Notes: a model not told the origin generated them from the letters alone. Shown: positions 1 through 4,751, counted from the stretch's first letter. The stretch is DNA of 7,701 nucleotides from JANLQX01 sp031368095 (GCA_031368095.1 JANLQX010000057.1:1-7701); one strand, 5' to 3'. Translations and numbers: made by a program.

Positions 1-559
1 CCGCTGTGTCAGCAACGATCGTGTCGGCAGCGATGGAGGTGTCGGCAGCGCTGGAGGTGTCGGCAGCGGTGTCGTCTCGGTTGCGCAGCAAAAGGTACGC
101 AACAACACCTGCGGCAACGAGTGCAAGGACGATGGCCGCAACGACGAGCGTGTTCCGTTCGCGTCGTACGGCAGCCGCTGGAAGGACTGCGCCGTGGCGC
201 GACACGAGGAGCGTCGGATCGCCGAAATCGGAACCCTGCGGATCGCCGACCGTGGCACTCGAAGGCTGACGGACAATCGCCGCCTCGGCTACCGGGACGG
301 CAACAAGCGGCTCGTTGATCGCCGTATGTGCGTCGTCGATGGTTGCGAGTCGGCGTTCGACGAGGACGATGTCGCCCGCCTCGATGGCCGACCCGAGGGA
401 CTGGTAATCGTTCGGCCCGATCTCTTCTTCAAGCCAGCCGAGTGCGCCAGCGGCGTGCTGCGCACGCAACCATTCGATGTCCCGTGCGCGTACGTACCGC
501 TGCAGCTCGGCGACTCGGTGGGCTCGAGGCGGTAGCGCTGGAACATATTCGTCTGTCAT
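1..559 (-). CDS. Single-pass membrane protein, 3' end cut by window edge
   Basis: I do not recognise the family. Reading leftward from the ATG at 559-557 gives 186 codons without a stop, so the C-terminus lies outside the window. Residues 1-80 are soluble and charged, with a helical look (ELQRYVRARDIEWLRAQH near 19-36). Residues 137-158 are one strong membrane segment (LVVAAIVLALVAAGVVAYLLL), preceded by RRER and followed by RNRDD. After it comes an Ala/Asp/Thr/Ser-rich tail (AADTSSAADTSIAADT) encoded by an 18-base tandem repeat. By the positive-inside rule the N-terminal domain is probably cytoplasmic and the tail outside. The ATG overlaps the TGA of a 31-codon frame (ATGA at 559-556), and the only SD-like sequences near it are weak, so translation may be coupled. 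A stress-type promoter lies further upstream at 721-696. Codon use is C-rich at third positions, as in the neighbours. Function unknown. Confidence 0.8.
   Translation of the reverse strand, partial: MTDEYVPALPPRAHRVAELQRYVRARDIEWLRAQHAAGALGWLEEEIGPNDYQSLGSAIEAGDIVLVERRLATIDDAHTAINEPLVAVPVAEAAIVRQPSSATVGDPQGSDFGDPTLLVSRHGAVLPAAAVRRERNTLVVAAIVLALVAAGVVAYLLLRNRDDTAADTSSAADTSIAADTIVADTA
21..74. repeat. 18-base tandem repeat, three copies
   Basis: Three consecutive 18-base units begin gtgtcggcagcg (21-38, 39-56, 57-74), and a diverged partial unit, gtgtcagcaacg, starts at 6. On the minus strand they encode repeated A-A-D-T-S-S/I blocks in the extracytoplasmic tail of the edge membrane protein. 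The period is a multiple of three, so copy-number change would lengthen or shorten the tail without breaking the frame. Confidence 0.8.
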
Positions 560-651
560 CGCGCTTCCGTGTCCTTCGGGTGGACTTTGGCGTTCTGATG
601 ACCACGATTTCGGTCCGTGTTACGAGCGTTCGGTCGGGAGGGGGGAATCAT
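556..651 (-). CDS. Candidate 31-residue basic peptide, coupled to the downstream gene
   Basis: A short frame starts with ATG at 651-649, preceded by a good Shine-Dalgarno, AAAGGA (662-657), five bases away. It ends with TGA at 558-556, sharing the ATGA overlap with the next gene's start. The peptide is hydrophilic and rich in Arg, Asn, His and Lys (MIPPSRPNARNTDRNRG at the start) with no membrane or signal segment. The next gene has only weak SD-like sequence, whereas this frame has a strong one, so it may be a real small protein or a leader frame that delivers ribosomes to the membrane-protein gene. A stress-type promoter (GGGTA at 700-696) lies about 45 bases upstream. I know no family for it. 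The alternative is a chance open frame in a 5' leader. Confidence 0.45.
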   Translation of the reverse strand: MIPPSRPNARNTDRNRGHQNAKVHPKDTEAR

Positions 652-695
652 TAATGTCCTTTGGCTTGTGCGTTTCGAATCAGGCGTCACTTCGC

Positions 696-721
696 TACCC
701 GCAGAGACTTGGATGAAAAAC
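696..721 (-). promoter_or_regulatory. Stress-sigma-type promoter P1
   Basis: On the minus strand GTTT (721-718) and GGGTA (700-696) are separated by 17 bases. This is at the long end of the spacing accepted for mycobacterial SigF or Streptomyces SigB promoters, so it is the weakest of the seven copies. Transcription would begin near 689 and run leftward through the 31-codon frame into the membrane-protein gene. Confidence 0.5.
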
Positions 722-744
722 GTCGACTCTGGGCGACGTGCGAT

Positions 745-775
745 GAGGCAAGGGCCACGTACGTGGTCTCGCCTC
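745..775 (-). terminator. Nested inverted repeat, possible terminator of the lipoprotein unit
   Basis: An outer stem (gaggc 745-749 with gcctc 771-775) encloses a perfect 12-base palindrome, ccacgtacgtgg (755-766). It starts about 27 bases past the lipoprotein stop codon in the direction of transcription, where a terminator would be expected. No T-run follows, so a classical intrinsic terminator is not shown. The palindrome could instead bind a dimeric regulator above P1, whose GTTT lies 24 bases away. Confidence 0.35.
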
Positions 776-801
776 CCGGTGCTGGCTTCCTAGAGGGTGG
801 C

Positions 802-1299
802 TTAACACTCGTCGTCAGTTATTTCCCAAACGCCATTCTGACTTTGCACGCATGCTTTGTCGTCACCGCCATTCGTCTCGATGGTGAACTTTGCATCATC
901 ATCTTTTCCATCACTGTTGCTGTCGTCGAGGCCGGTTACTTTGTTCGGATCTTTGATGATACCTGCGGTGGCGTCGTTGATCCTCGAAATGAGGGGCTCG
1001 CCGGGGCTGGACATGCCGTCGAGTTTCGACTTGACTTGCGTTGCGAGTCCTTTCGCTAGACCCTCAGCGGAGGCGTTGTCGGTGGATGAGTCGATTGCTG
1101 AGTCAACGGCGTCCGAAACACTGGATACAAGCGTGTCTGCGGCACTGCTGACATCGGCCACGGCGTCGGAAACCGCCGAACTCGTGTCTGCCTTGTCGTC
1201 ACTACTACATGCTGCGACCCCAAAAACAAGCACGAACGCGAGGGCTGACGACTGGATCAATTTCTTTTGTCGACGAGAGGGGATTCGGGGAGTTTTCAT
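802..1299 (-). CDS. Secreted lipoprotein, Ser/Ala/Asp-rich
   Basis: 165 residues. The N-terminus is a lipoprotein signal: a basic stretch (RRQKK, 9-13), a hydrophobic core (15-28) and the lipobox V-A-A-C with the lipidated Cys at 31. Residues 32-78 are low complexity with alternating Ser/Ala/Asp/Val, likely a flexible or amphipathic linker. Residues 125-135 (DDSNSDGKDDD) resemble the acidic calcium loops of dockerin and thrombospondin type 3 repeats. The C-terminus has Cys150 and Cys165, the latter the last residue, which could form a disulfide. GAGGA at 1312-1308 lies eight bases before the ATG and supports this start. Only 14 bases separate it from the GlsB-like gene upstream, so the two are probably co-transcribed from P2. 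It should sit on the outer face of the membrane. Its function is unknown; calcium binding is inferred from one motif. Confidence 0.85.
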   Translation of the reverse strand: MKTPRIPSRRQKKLIQSSALAFVLVFGVAACSSDDKADTSSAVSDAVADVSSAADTLVSSVSDAVDSAIDSSTDNASAEGLAKGLATQVKSKLDGMSSPGEPLISRINDATAGIIKDPNKVTGLDDSNSDGKDDDAKFTIETNGGDDKACVQSQNGVWEITDDEC

Positions 1300-1313
1300 G
1301 CGCCTATTCCTCG

Positions 1314-1667
1314 CTATCGGGACAGTTGACGTCGATTGAGGGCGCGATACACCAGGAGCGCTATAACTGCACCGATGACGGATCCGACGAGCCCTGCAGC
1401 ATTTATACCTCGGTCTTCCGCATCGTTGCGAAAGAGAACATCGGCAAGGAAACCACCGATAAACGAACCGACGATGCCGAGCACGATCGTTGCGACGACC
1501 GACATCGAGTCACGTCCTGGCACGAGCGCTCGTGCGATAAAACCCGCAATCAGGCCAACGATGATAATACCAATGACAAAGCCGATTATGATGCCTTCTT
1601 TCGTTTGGTTACGACGCCCGTACGGCGCAGCTCTCTGGTTGTACCCACGCCGACAACCTCCAAACAT
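1314..1667 (-). CDS. GlsB/YeaQ/YmgE (transglycosylase-associated) family membrane protein
   Basis: Small integral membrane protein of the family often annotated as stress-response or transglycosylase-associated protein. In the 117-codon frame there are three glycine-rich membrane segments, at about 26-48, 57-79 and 91-108. The typical core is present: VGLIAGFIARALVPGRD after the first segment and GIVGSFIGGFLADVLF in the second. Known members are about 80-90 residues and begin just before the first segment. The ATG at 1667 is used here only because it is the sole standard start; it adds a 25-residue basic extension, has no clear ribosome site, and lies within a predicted promoter (1665-1642). 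The true start is probably near 1592-1584, where AAAGAAGG (1601-1594) precedes ATC-ATA-ATC codons, giving about 90 residues. It is first in a unit with the lipoprotein gene. The family assignment is firm; the biochemical role of the family is not settled. Confidence 0.88.
   Translation of the reverse strand: MFGGCRRGYNQRAAPYGRRNQTKEGIIIGFVIGIIIVGLIAGFIARALVPGRDSMSVVATIVLGIVGSFIGGFLADVLFRNDAEDRGINAAGLVGSVIGAVIALLVYRALNRRQLSR
1642..1665 (-). promoter_or_regulatory. Stress-sigma-type promoter P2
   Basis: On the minus strand GTTT (1665-1662), a 15-base spacer and GGGTA followed by C (1646-1641) match the actinobacterial SigF/SigB consensus. Transcription would begin near 1635, downstream of the only ATG in the GlsB-like frame, so that ATG would not be in the mRNA. 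The promoter would serve the GlsB-like and lipoprotein genes together. Confidence 0.65.
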
Positions 1668-1684
1668 GCGCGTTGAAAAACCGC

Positions 1685-1710
1685 TAGATGCACGCTGGTA
1701 GATGCACGCT
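1685..1710. repeat. 12-base direct repeat upstream of P2
   Basis: The 12-mer tagatgcacgct occurs at 1685-1696 and again at 1699-1710, a 14-base period. The pair lies 20-45 bases upstream of the -35 element of P2, where an activator could bind. It could also be a simple recent duplication. Confidence 0.6.
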
Positions 1711-1766
1711 CGAAAATCATGACCGAGTTGACTCGTGAAGCCGTACGGCGCGCCGCAGAGAGTTCT

Positions 1767-1787
1767 TCGAACCGTGTTTCGGTTCGA
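1767..1787. repeat. Perfect 8-bp inverted repeat overlapping P3
   Basis: tcgaaccg (1767-1774) and cggttcga (1780-1787) flank a five-base centre, tgttt, which holds the -35 GTTT of P3. A protein bound to this dyad would cover the promoter, so an operator role is possible. It also resembles a tRNA T-arm in isolation, but no tRNA body surrounds it. Confidence 0.5.
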
Positions 1788-1799
1788 TCAGGGCGGGTA
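1776..1799 (+). promoter_or_regulatory. Stress-sigma-type promoter P3
   Basis: GTTT (1776-1779), 15 bases, GGGTA (1795-1799), then G. A transcript from about 1806 would carry a leader of some 210 bases with the strong hairpin at 1824-1857 before the secreted-protein gene at 2019. P4 lies nearer that gene, so P3 may be a second promoter, an independent RNA promoter, or a chance match. Confidence 0.45.
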
Positions 1800-1823
1800 G
1801 CCAGGGCGGCCTATGCCGAACGC

Positions 1824-1857
1824 CAACCGCCCCGGTGGTAACAGCCCGGGGCGGTTG
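1824..1857. other. Strong 12-bp hairpin in the divergent intergenic region
   Basis: caaccgccccgg (1824-1835) pairs perfectly with ccggggcggttg (1846-1857) around a 10-base loop. It is the most stable simple stem I see in the window. No T-run follows on either strand, so intrinsic termination is not clear. It begins about 20 bases after the predicted P3 start site and could be a leader structure, a pausing or termination site, or a barrier between the divergent units. Confidence 0.6.
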
Positions 1858-1885
1858 CTGCGAGCGCACGTTTGTCCGGTCGCCG

Positions 1886-1901
1886 CCGACGACAGGTCGT
1901 C
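1886..1901. repeat. 7-bp dyad with 2-base centre
   Basis: cgacgac (1886-1892) and gtcgtcg (1895-1901) form a near-continuous dyad 46 bases upstream of the -35 element of P4. The centre is too short for a good RNA loop, so a DNA-binding site for a dimeric protein is the more natural reading. No known operator is matched. Confidence 0.35.
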
Positions 1902-1946
1902 GTTCAGCCCAGACGCTTCATTGTTGGTTACGCTTTCGAGACGATT

Positions 1947-1970
1947 GTTTACTCGGCGAAATGACGGGTA
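1947..1970 (+). promoter_or_regulatory. Stress-sigma-type promoter P4
   Basis: GTTT (1947-1950), 15 bases, GGGTA (1966-1970), followed by AAAGG. The predicted start near 1977 gives a leader of about 40 bases before the ATG at 2019. It should drive the secreted-protein and sortase pair. Confidence 0.65.
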
Positions 1971-2018
1971 AAGGAGGGCAAGAGTTGCAAACGGCAACCA
2001 GCGGAGGAGCAAGAGACC

Positions 2019-2402
2019 ATGCGAAAAAATCACGCACTACCCACGGCTAGCGGTCGTCGCCAACACATACTGTTGCGGCGGGTGCCAGCGGTCGCTTTGG
2101 GCGTCTGCTTTGTTGGTTCCCTTTTGATTTCCTCGGAGGCAACAGCACAAACGACTACAACTGTGTTTTCCGAGACGTCGACGACCGCTCTGCCGGTCGA
2201 TACGACCGCCGTGGGAAATTCCACCACGGCCGACTCCAGCGCCGCCGCCGATACTGCGGTGCCCACCGGCGGAGTCGATGCTGGCTTTGGTGGGGCCGCC
2301 CCCGCTGATGGATCGGTTCCCCTTGTTCCGGTCGCCGTCGGCGTAGTCCTTGCTGGCGGCTTCGTGGCGTTCAGAATGGCCAAAGTCCGCCGACCCAGGT
2401 GA
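2019..2402 (+). CDS. Secreted, C-terminally membrane-anchored Thr/Ala-rich protein; candidate sortase partner
   Basis: 127 residues. A signal peptide is clear: a basic n-region (RR at 13-14 and 20-21), a hydrophobic core from about 22 to 38 and an A-T-A cleavage site before Gln44. The mature part is low complexity, with many Thr, Ala, Ser and Asp (44-85), then a Gly/Ala/Pro stretch. The C-terminus has a hydrophobic segment (about 101-119) and the basic tail KVRRPR. This is the layout of a sortase sorting signal, but no LPXTG-like pentapeptide precedes the segment; the sequence there is ADGSVPLVP. The stop overlaps the sortase start, which supports a functional pairing. GGAGGA (2003-2008) lies 10 bases before the ATG. 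It may be a substrate with an unusual motif, or a simple tail-anchored surface protein that assists the sortase. No specific function can be given. Confidence 0.82.
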   Translation: MRKNHALPTASGRRQHILLRRVPAVALGVCFVGSLLISSEATAQTTTTVFSETSTTALPVDTTAVGNSTTADSSAAADTAVPTGGVDAGFGGAAPADGSVPLVPVAVGVVLAGGFVAFRMAKVRRPR

Positions 2403-3178
2403 TCACTAGTTGCCGCAGATGCTGCATTGCGGCGATCGGTGACCACCAAGCAGTTCGACGGACCGCCTCTCGGACGGCAGTTGTAGCTGCGCTCCTTGCC
2501 AGCAACATGACAGCGTGCAGCAACGACCGCTCGAGCGATGCTCGGGCGGTTGCTGCTGTATCGGCGGCTACGGTCGCTCTAGCTCCGCCCCTGCGAACGT
2601 CTGACGCTCCTCATCGGGTTCCACGACCGAGCGGTGGCATGAACTTGGCATCAACAACGACAACGCCCTTGTCGACCGAGGCGCCGAGAAGCCAGGTCTT
2701 GCCAGTGGCTGCCGCGGCTCATGTGTTCGAGCCGACGCGTGTGCGCATCCCGGCCATTGGAGTCGATGCAAGCTTGCGCCGCCTAGGGCTCACCAATGAC
2801 GGCCGGATCCGTGTGCCATCAAATCCGGACGATGTGGGCTGGTATCGCGCTGCCGGTCCGACCGTCGTCATTGGACATGTTGATTCTAAGACAGGGCCGG
2901 CTGTTTTCTTTCGCTTGCGCGAACTCGAGAGAGGTAGTCGCATAGCTCTCGAAACGGAAGATGGAACGACACGGTTCTTCGTGATCGACGACGTGACTGA
3001 AGCGAAAAAGTCGGATTTCCCAACCGATCGTGTGTATCGGGGCGATGCCGGCGCAGACGCAAAATCCAGTCTTCGCCTGGTCACGTGTGGTGGAAGCTTC
3101 AACCGTAGTACCCACCACTACGAATCCAACGTGATCGTGTTCGCTCACGCGCTTCTGACCTTGTCGCGTCCCTTGTAA
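2399..3178 (+). CDS. Class F-like sortase, probably lipid-anchored
   Basis: 259 residues. Sortases are extracytoplasmic cysteine transpeptidases that cut a sorting motif and attach the protein to the envelope. The catalytic domain spans about 111-256: VRIPAIGVDASL at 115-126, the catalytic His in VVIGHVDS (His160), and the catalytic Cys in LVTCGGSFNRSTHHY (Cys230), with Arg236 a candidate for the third active residue. The T-C-G-G-x-F and Y-x-x-N-V-I-V-F-A patterns point to the actinobacterial class F group. The N-terminal hydrophobic stretch (26-36) ends in MTAC at 37-40, which is lipobox-like, so Cys40 could be lipidated instead of the usual membrane helix. The -3 Met is unusual, so this is tentative. 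Residues 45-105 are a Ser/Thr/Pro/Ala linker. The start is GTG in a GTGA overlap with the previous stop, with no Shine-Dalgarno of its own, implying translational coupling. Confidence 0.9.
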   Translation: MITSCRRCCIAAIGDHQAVRRTASRTAVVAALLASNMTACSNDRSSDARAVAAVSAATVALAPPLRTSDAPHRVPRPSGGMNLASTTTTPLSTEAPRSQVLPVAAAAHVFEPTRVRIPAIGVDASLRRLGLTNDGRIRVPSNPDDVGWYRAAGPTVVIGHVDSKTGPAVFFRLRELERGSRIALETEDGTTRFFVIDDVTEAKKSDFPTDRVYRGDAGADAKSSLRLVTCGGSFNRSTHHYESNVIVFAHALLTLSRPL

Positions 3179-3198
3179 CGCCTTGCCCCGATTGTCGA

Positions 3199-3222
3199 GT
3201 TTCGAAATTGATCGGCCGGGTA
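3199..3222 (+). promoter_or_regulatory. Stress-sigma-type promoter P5
   Basis: GTTT (3199-3202), 15 bases, GGGTA (3218-3222), followed by AC. The predicted start near 3229 leaves a leader of about 34 bases before the hemerythrin-type gene. It begins only 20 bases after the sortase stop, making the next gene an independent unit. Confidence 0.65.
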
Positions 3223-3262
3223 ACGGGCGCATGCCAATCCTGGCGAACGGAAAAGAGCAGAC

Positions 3263-3844
3263 GTGGATGCAATCTCGTATTTGAAGGCTGATCATAGAAA
3301 CGTGGAACTCAAGTTCGAGGCGTATGAAAGCCTTGGACCCCGAGCCCATAAAGGGAAGGAAAAGCTCGTTCGCGAGGTTATCGCCGCCCTGTCGAAACAC
3401 GCCGCCATCGAGGAGGCTCTCGTGTATCCCGAGGCGCGTCAGCGTCTCGATGATTCATCGGAGTTGGTGCTGGAGGCGCTCGAAGAGCACCATCTGGTGA
3501 AGGTGACGTTGGCCGAACTAAGCACCATGAATGCCAACGATGAACGGTTCGATGCGAAGTTCTCCGTGCTCGTGGCCAACGTTCGGCGGCACGTGAAAGA
3601 GGAAGAGCGAGTGCTCTTCCCGGCCATGCGCAGTGCCTTTTCCAAAGGGGAATTGGTGGAGATGGGTTCACAGTTGGCTGAGGCCTCGACGTCGGCGAGC
3701 ACCCGTCCCCACCCGAACGCCCCGGACATGGCTCCGTTGAATGCGATTGCGGCAGCAGTCTCGAAGCCACTCGACACGCTTCGCGATATCGGCGACGCGG
3801 TCATGGTTGAGGCTCGCAAGGCACGCCGCTCGGTAAAGAAGTAG
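3263..3844 (+). CDS. Hemerythrin HHE-domain protein
   Basis: 193 residues. The HHE fold is a four-helix bundle that holds a di-iron site, used by relatives for oxygen, nitric oxide or iron handling. Candidate ligands appear in the expected order: His11 in LKADHRNVE, His46 and Glu50 in SKHAAIEEALVYPEA, His76/His77 in LEEHHLVK, and His110 with Glu114 in RRHVKEEERVLFPAM. This suggests an intact metal centre. Residues 1-140 hold the domain. The rest is a Ser/Thr/Pro/Ala linker followed by a helix ending in a basic tail (ARKARRSVKK) that could contact nucleic acid or membrane. No signal peptide, so cytoplasmic. The start is GTG with a purine-rich stretch at 3249-3257 upstream; an ATG four bases downstream is out of frame. 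It has its own promoter, P5, and lies in a stress cluster with catalase. The exact ligand is not predictable from sequence. Confidence 0.93.
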   Translation: MDAISYLKADHRNVELKFEAYESLGPRAHKGKEKLVREVIAALSKHAAIEEALVYPEARQRLDDSSELVLEALEEHHLVKVTLAELSTMNANDERFDAKFSVLVANVRRHVKEEERVLFPAMRSAFSKGELVEMGSQLAEASTSASTRPHPNAPDMAPLNAIAAAVSKPLDTLRDIGDAVMVEARKARRSVKK

Positions 3845-3885
3845 TCCTGCGGTCACGGGCGGGCTGCGTCGGAGCTCGTGCTGTT

Positions 3886-3910
3886 GTTTGAGTCAAGACA
3901 AGAGTGGGTA
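3886..3910 (+). promoter_or_regulatory. Stress-sigma-type promoter P6
   Basis: GTTT (3886-3889), 16 bases, GGGTA (3906-3910), then GG. The predicted start near 3917 leaves about 35 bases before the ATG at 3952. It lies in the 107-base gap after the hemerythrin gene, which shows no clear terminator. Confidence 0.65.
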
Positions 3911-3951
3911 GGAACGAAATCCCAACTTGCACCACCCGAAAGGAACACATC

Positions 3952-4164
3952 ATGGGATTGACCGTGAGTATCTTGTTGATCGCTGCCGGCGCCATCATGC
4001 GCTGGGCCGTTACCGCTACCGCCGACGGATTTAACGTTCACACCGTGGGCATGATCTTGTTTATCGTTGGCATCGTCGGAGCTGTTGCCAGCCTGGCTTT
4101 CTGGTCAAGCTGGGGCGGATTCCGACGCCAGACAGTGGTCGAGGACCGTCGCGAAATCCGCTGA
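3952..4164 (+). CDS. Small two-helix membrane protein, DUF6458-like
   Basis: 70 residues. Two membrane segments (about 4-21 and 32-49) are joined by a short polar loop (TADGFNVHTVG), followed by the signature SLAFWSSWGGF and a charged tail (VVEDRREIR). This pattern, G-x-x-x-S-I-x-L-I-A-x-G-A-I near the start and F-W-S-S-W-G-G after the second helix, fits the actinobacterial DUF6458 family as I remember it. The family has no known function to my knowledge. The start is secure: AAAGGAA (3939-3945) lies six bases upstream of the ATG, and the upstream in-frame ATG at 3904 overlaps the predicted promoter. It has its own stress-type promoter and appears to be a single-gene unit. By position it is an envelope stress protein, which is inference only. 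Confidence 0.85.
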   Translation: MGLTVSILLIAAGAIMRWAVTATADGFNVHTVGMILFIVGIVGAVASLAFWSSWGGFRRQTVVEDRREIR

Positions 4165-4379
4165 TCACCGAACGGGCCGAATGGAATCCGCCGCATCCCG
4201 CCCCCCGTGTCTTGCTAGCGAGTAGCGGTCATACACTCCGGCCGGAACCAGTAAAACGATCGGCAGCGGTCGTGTCCTCGCTGACATCGCCGTGACAGAA
4301 ATTCTGATCGGGCCGATGCTTTCGCCATGTTGGCGAAACGTCGGCCACGATCTTTCACAAGACCAACACCTGTGCGCCG

Positions 4380-4727
4380 GTCAACAGCAACGGCGCGGCC
4401 ACATCCATCTTCGAGGTCGGGGGCCAGGCAGGAGCATGCCACTCGGATCGCCGCCCGAATCACTCTGTTGCAAGAACACCGACCTTTGATCCGGTCTGTG
4501 TGTACAACCGATCGCATCCGGCTACGACACCGGTGGCACCCTCATCGATATGTTGAACGAGGATCTTGTTGCCCAGCGCATTGCATCGAGGTGTACTCAG
4601 ACCTCCTTCGATGGCTCGGTGACGCGAACGACCACCGCGTGCTGATGCAAGAATTCGTCGCTGTCGAGGAAGAGCATGCGGGGATCTTCGAAAGCGCCAA
4701 AAACGCCTGCCATTCCGTTTCACCTAA
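4380..4727 (+). pseudogene. Decayed ferritin-like (bacterioferritin/Dps-type) gene with multiple frameshifts
   Basis: Joining pieces from three frames rebuilds one ferritin-like protein of the type common in actinobacteria. The pieces are VNSNGAATSIFE (from 4380), QEHATRIAARITLLQ (4429-4473), TPTFDPVCVYNRSH (4476-4517), GYDTGGTLIDMLNEDLVAQR (4520 on), IEVYSDLLRWLGD (from 4585) through QEFVAVEEEHA, and DLRKRQKRLPFRFT with TAA at 4725-4727. Each junction from the second piece on lacks one base (around 4474, 4518, 4583 and 4681); the first junction (about 4428) has lost several. Helix motifs with metal-binding Glu and His (Q-E-H-A, V-A-Q-R-I-A-I-E, V-E-E-E-H-A) can still be read. The N-terminal part, including the first helix, is not recognisable upstream, and I see no stress-type promoter there. 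As it stands no full protein can be made. Its last codons overlap the catalase promoter. Sequencing error is possible, but neighbouring genes are intact. Confidence 0.75.
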
Positions 4728-4741
4728 GCCACTGTCGGGTA
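4717..4741 (+). promoter_or_regulatory. Stress-sigma-type promoter P7 of the catalase gene
   Basis: GTTT (4717-4720), 16 bases, GGGTA (4737-4741), then G. The catalase ATG is at 4752, ten bases after the A of GGGTA, so the mRNA should begin at or within a few bases of the ATG. The GTTT lies within the final codons of the decayed ferritin-like gene. Confidence 0.65.
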
Positions 4742-4751
4742 GCCCTGAGCA

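Noticed and set aside
661..1059. 132-codon plus-strand frame
   Set aside because: Antisense to the lipoprotein gene and its terminator region; the minus-strand protein has a clear signal and lipobox.
1586..1648. 20-codon GTG frame with GGAGG (1661-1657) before the GlsB-like core
   Set aside because: Its ribosome site lies in the P2 spacer and its GTG at the -10 element, so both would be outside the mRNA. It is only worth revisiting if transcription starts further upstream.
1767..1857. Possible tRNA, from the T-arm-like ggttcgatc and nearby stems
   Set aside because: No acceptor, D-arm or anticodon arm can be folded around it, and no CCA-like end is placed correctly.
4215..4517. 100-codon minus-strand frame before the catalase gene
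   Set aside because: It overlaps the decayed ferritin-like gene in antisense, has an unlikely composition and no ribosome site.
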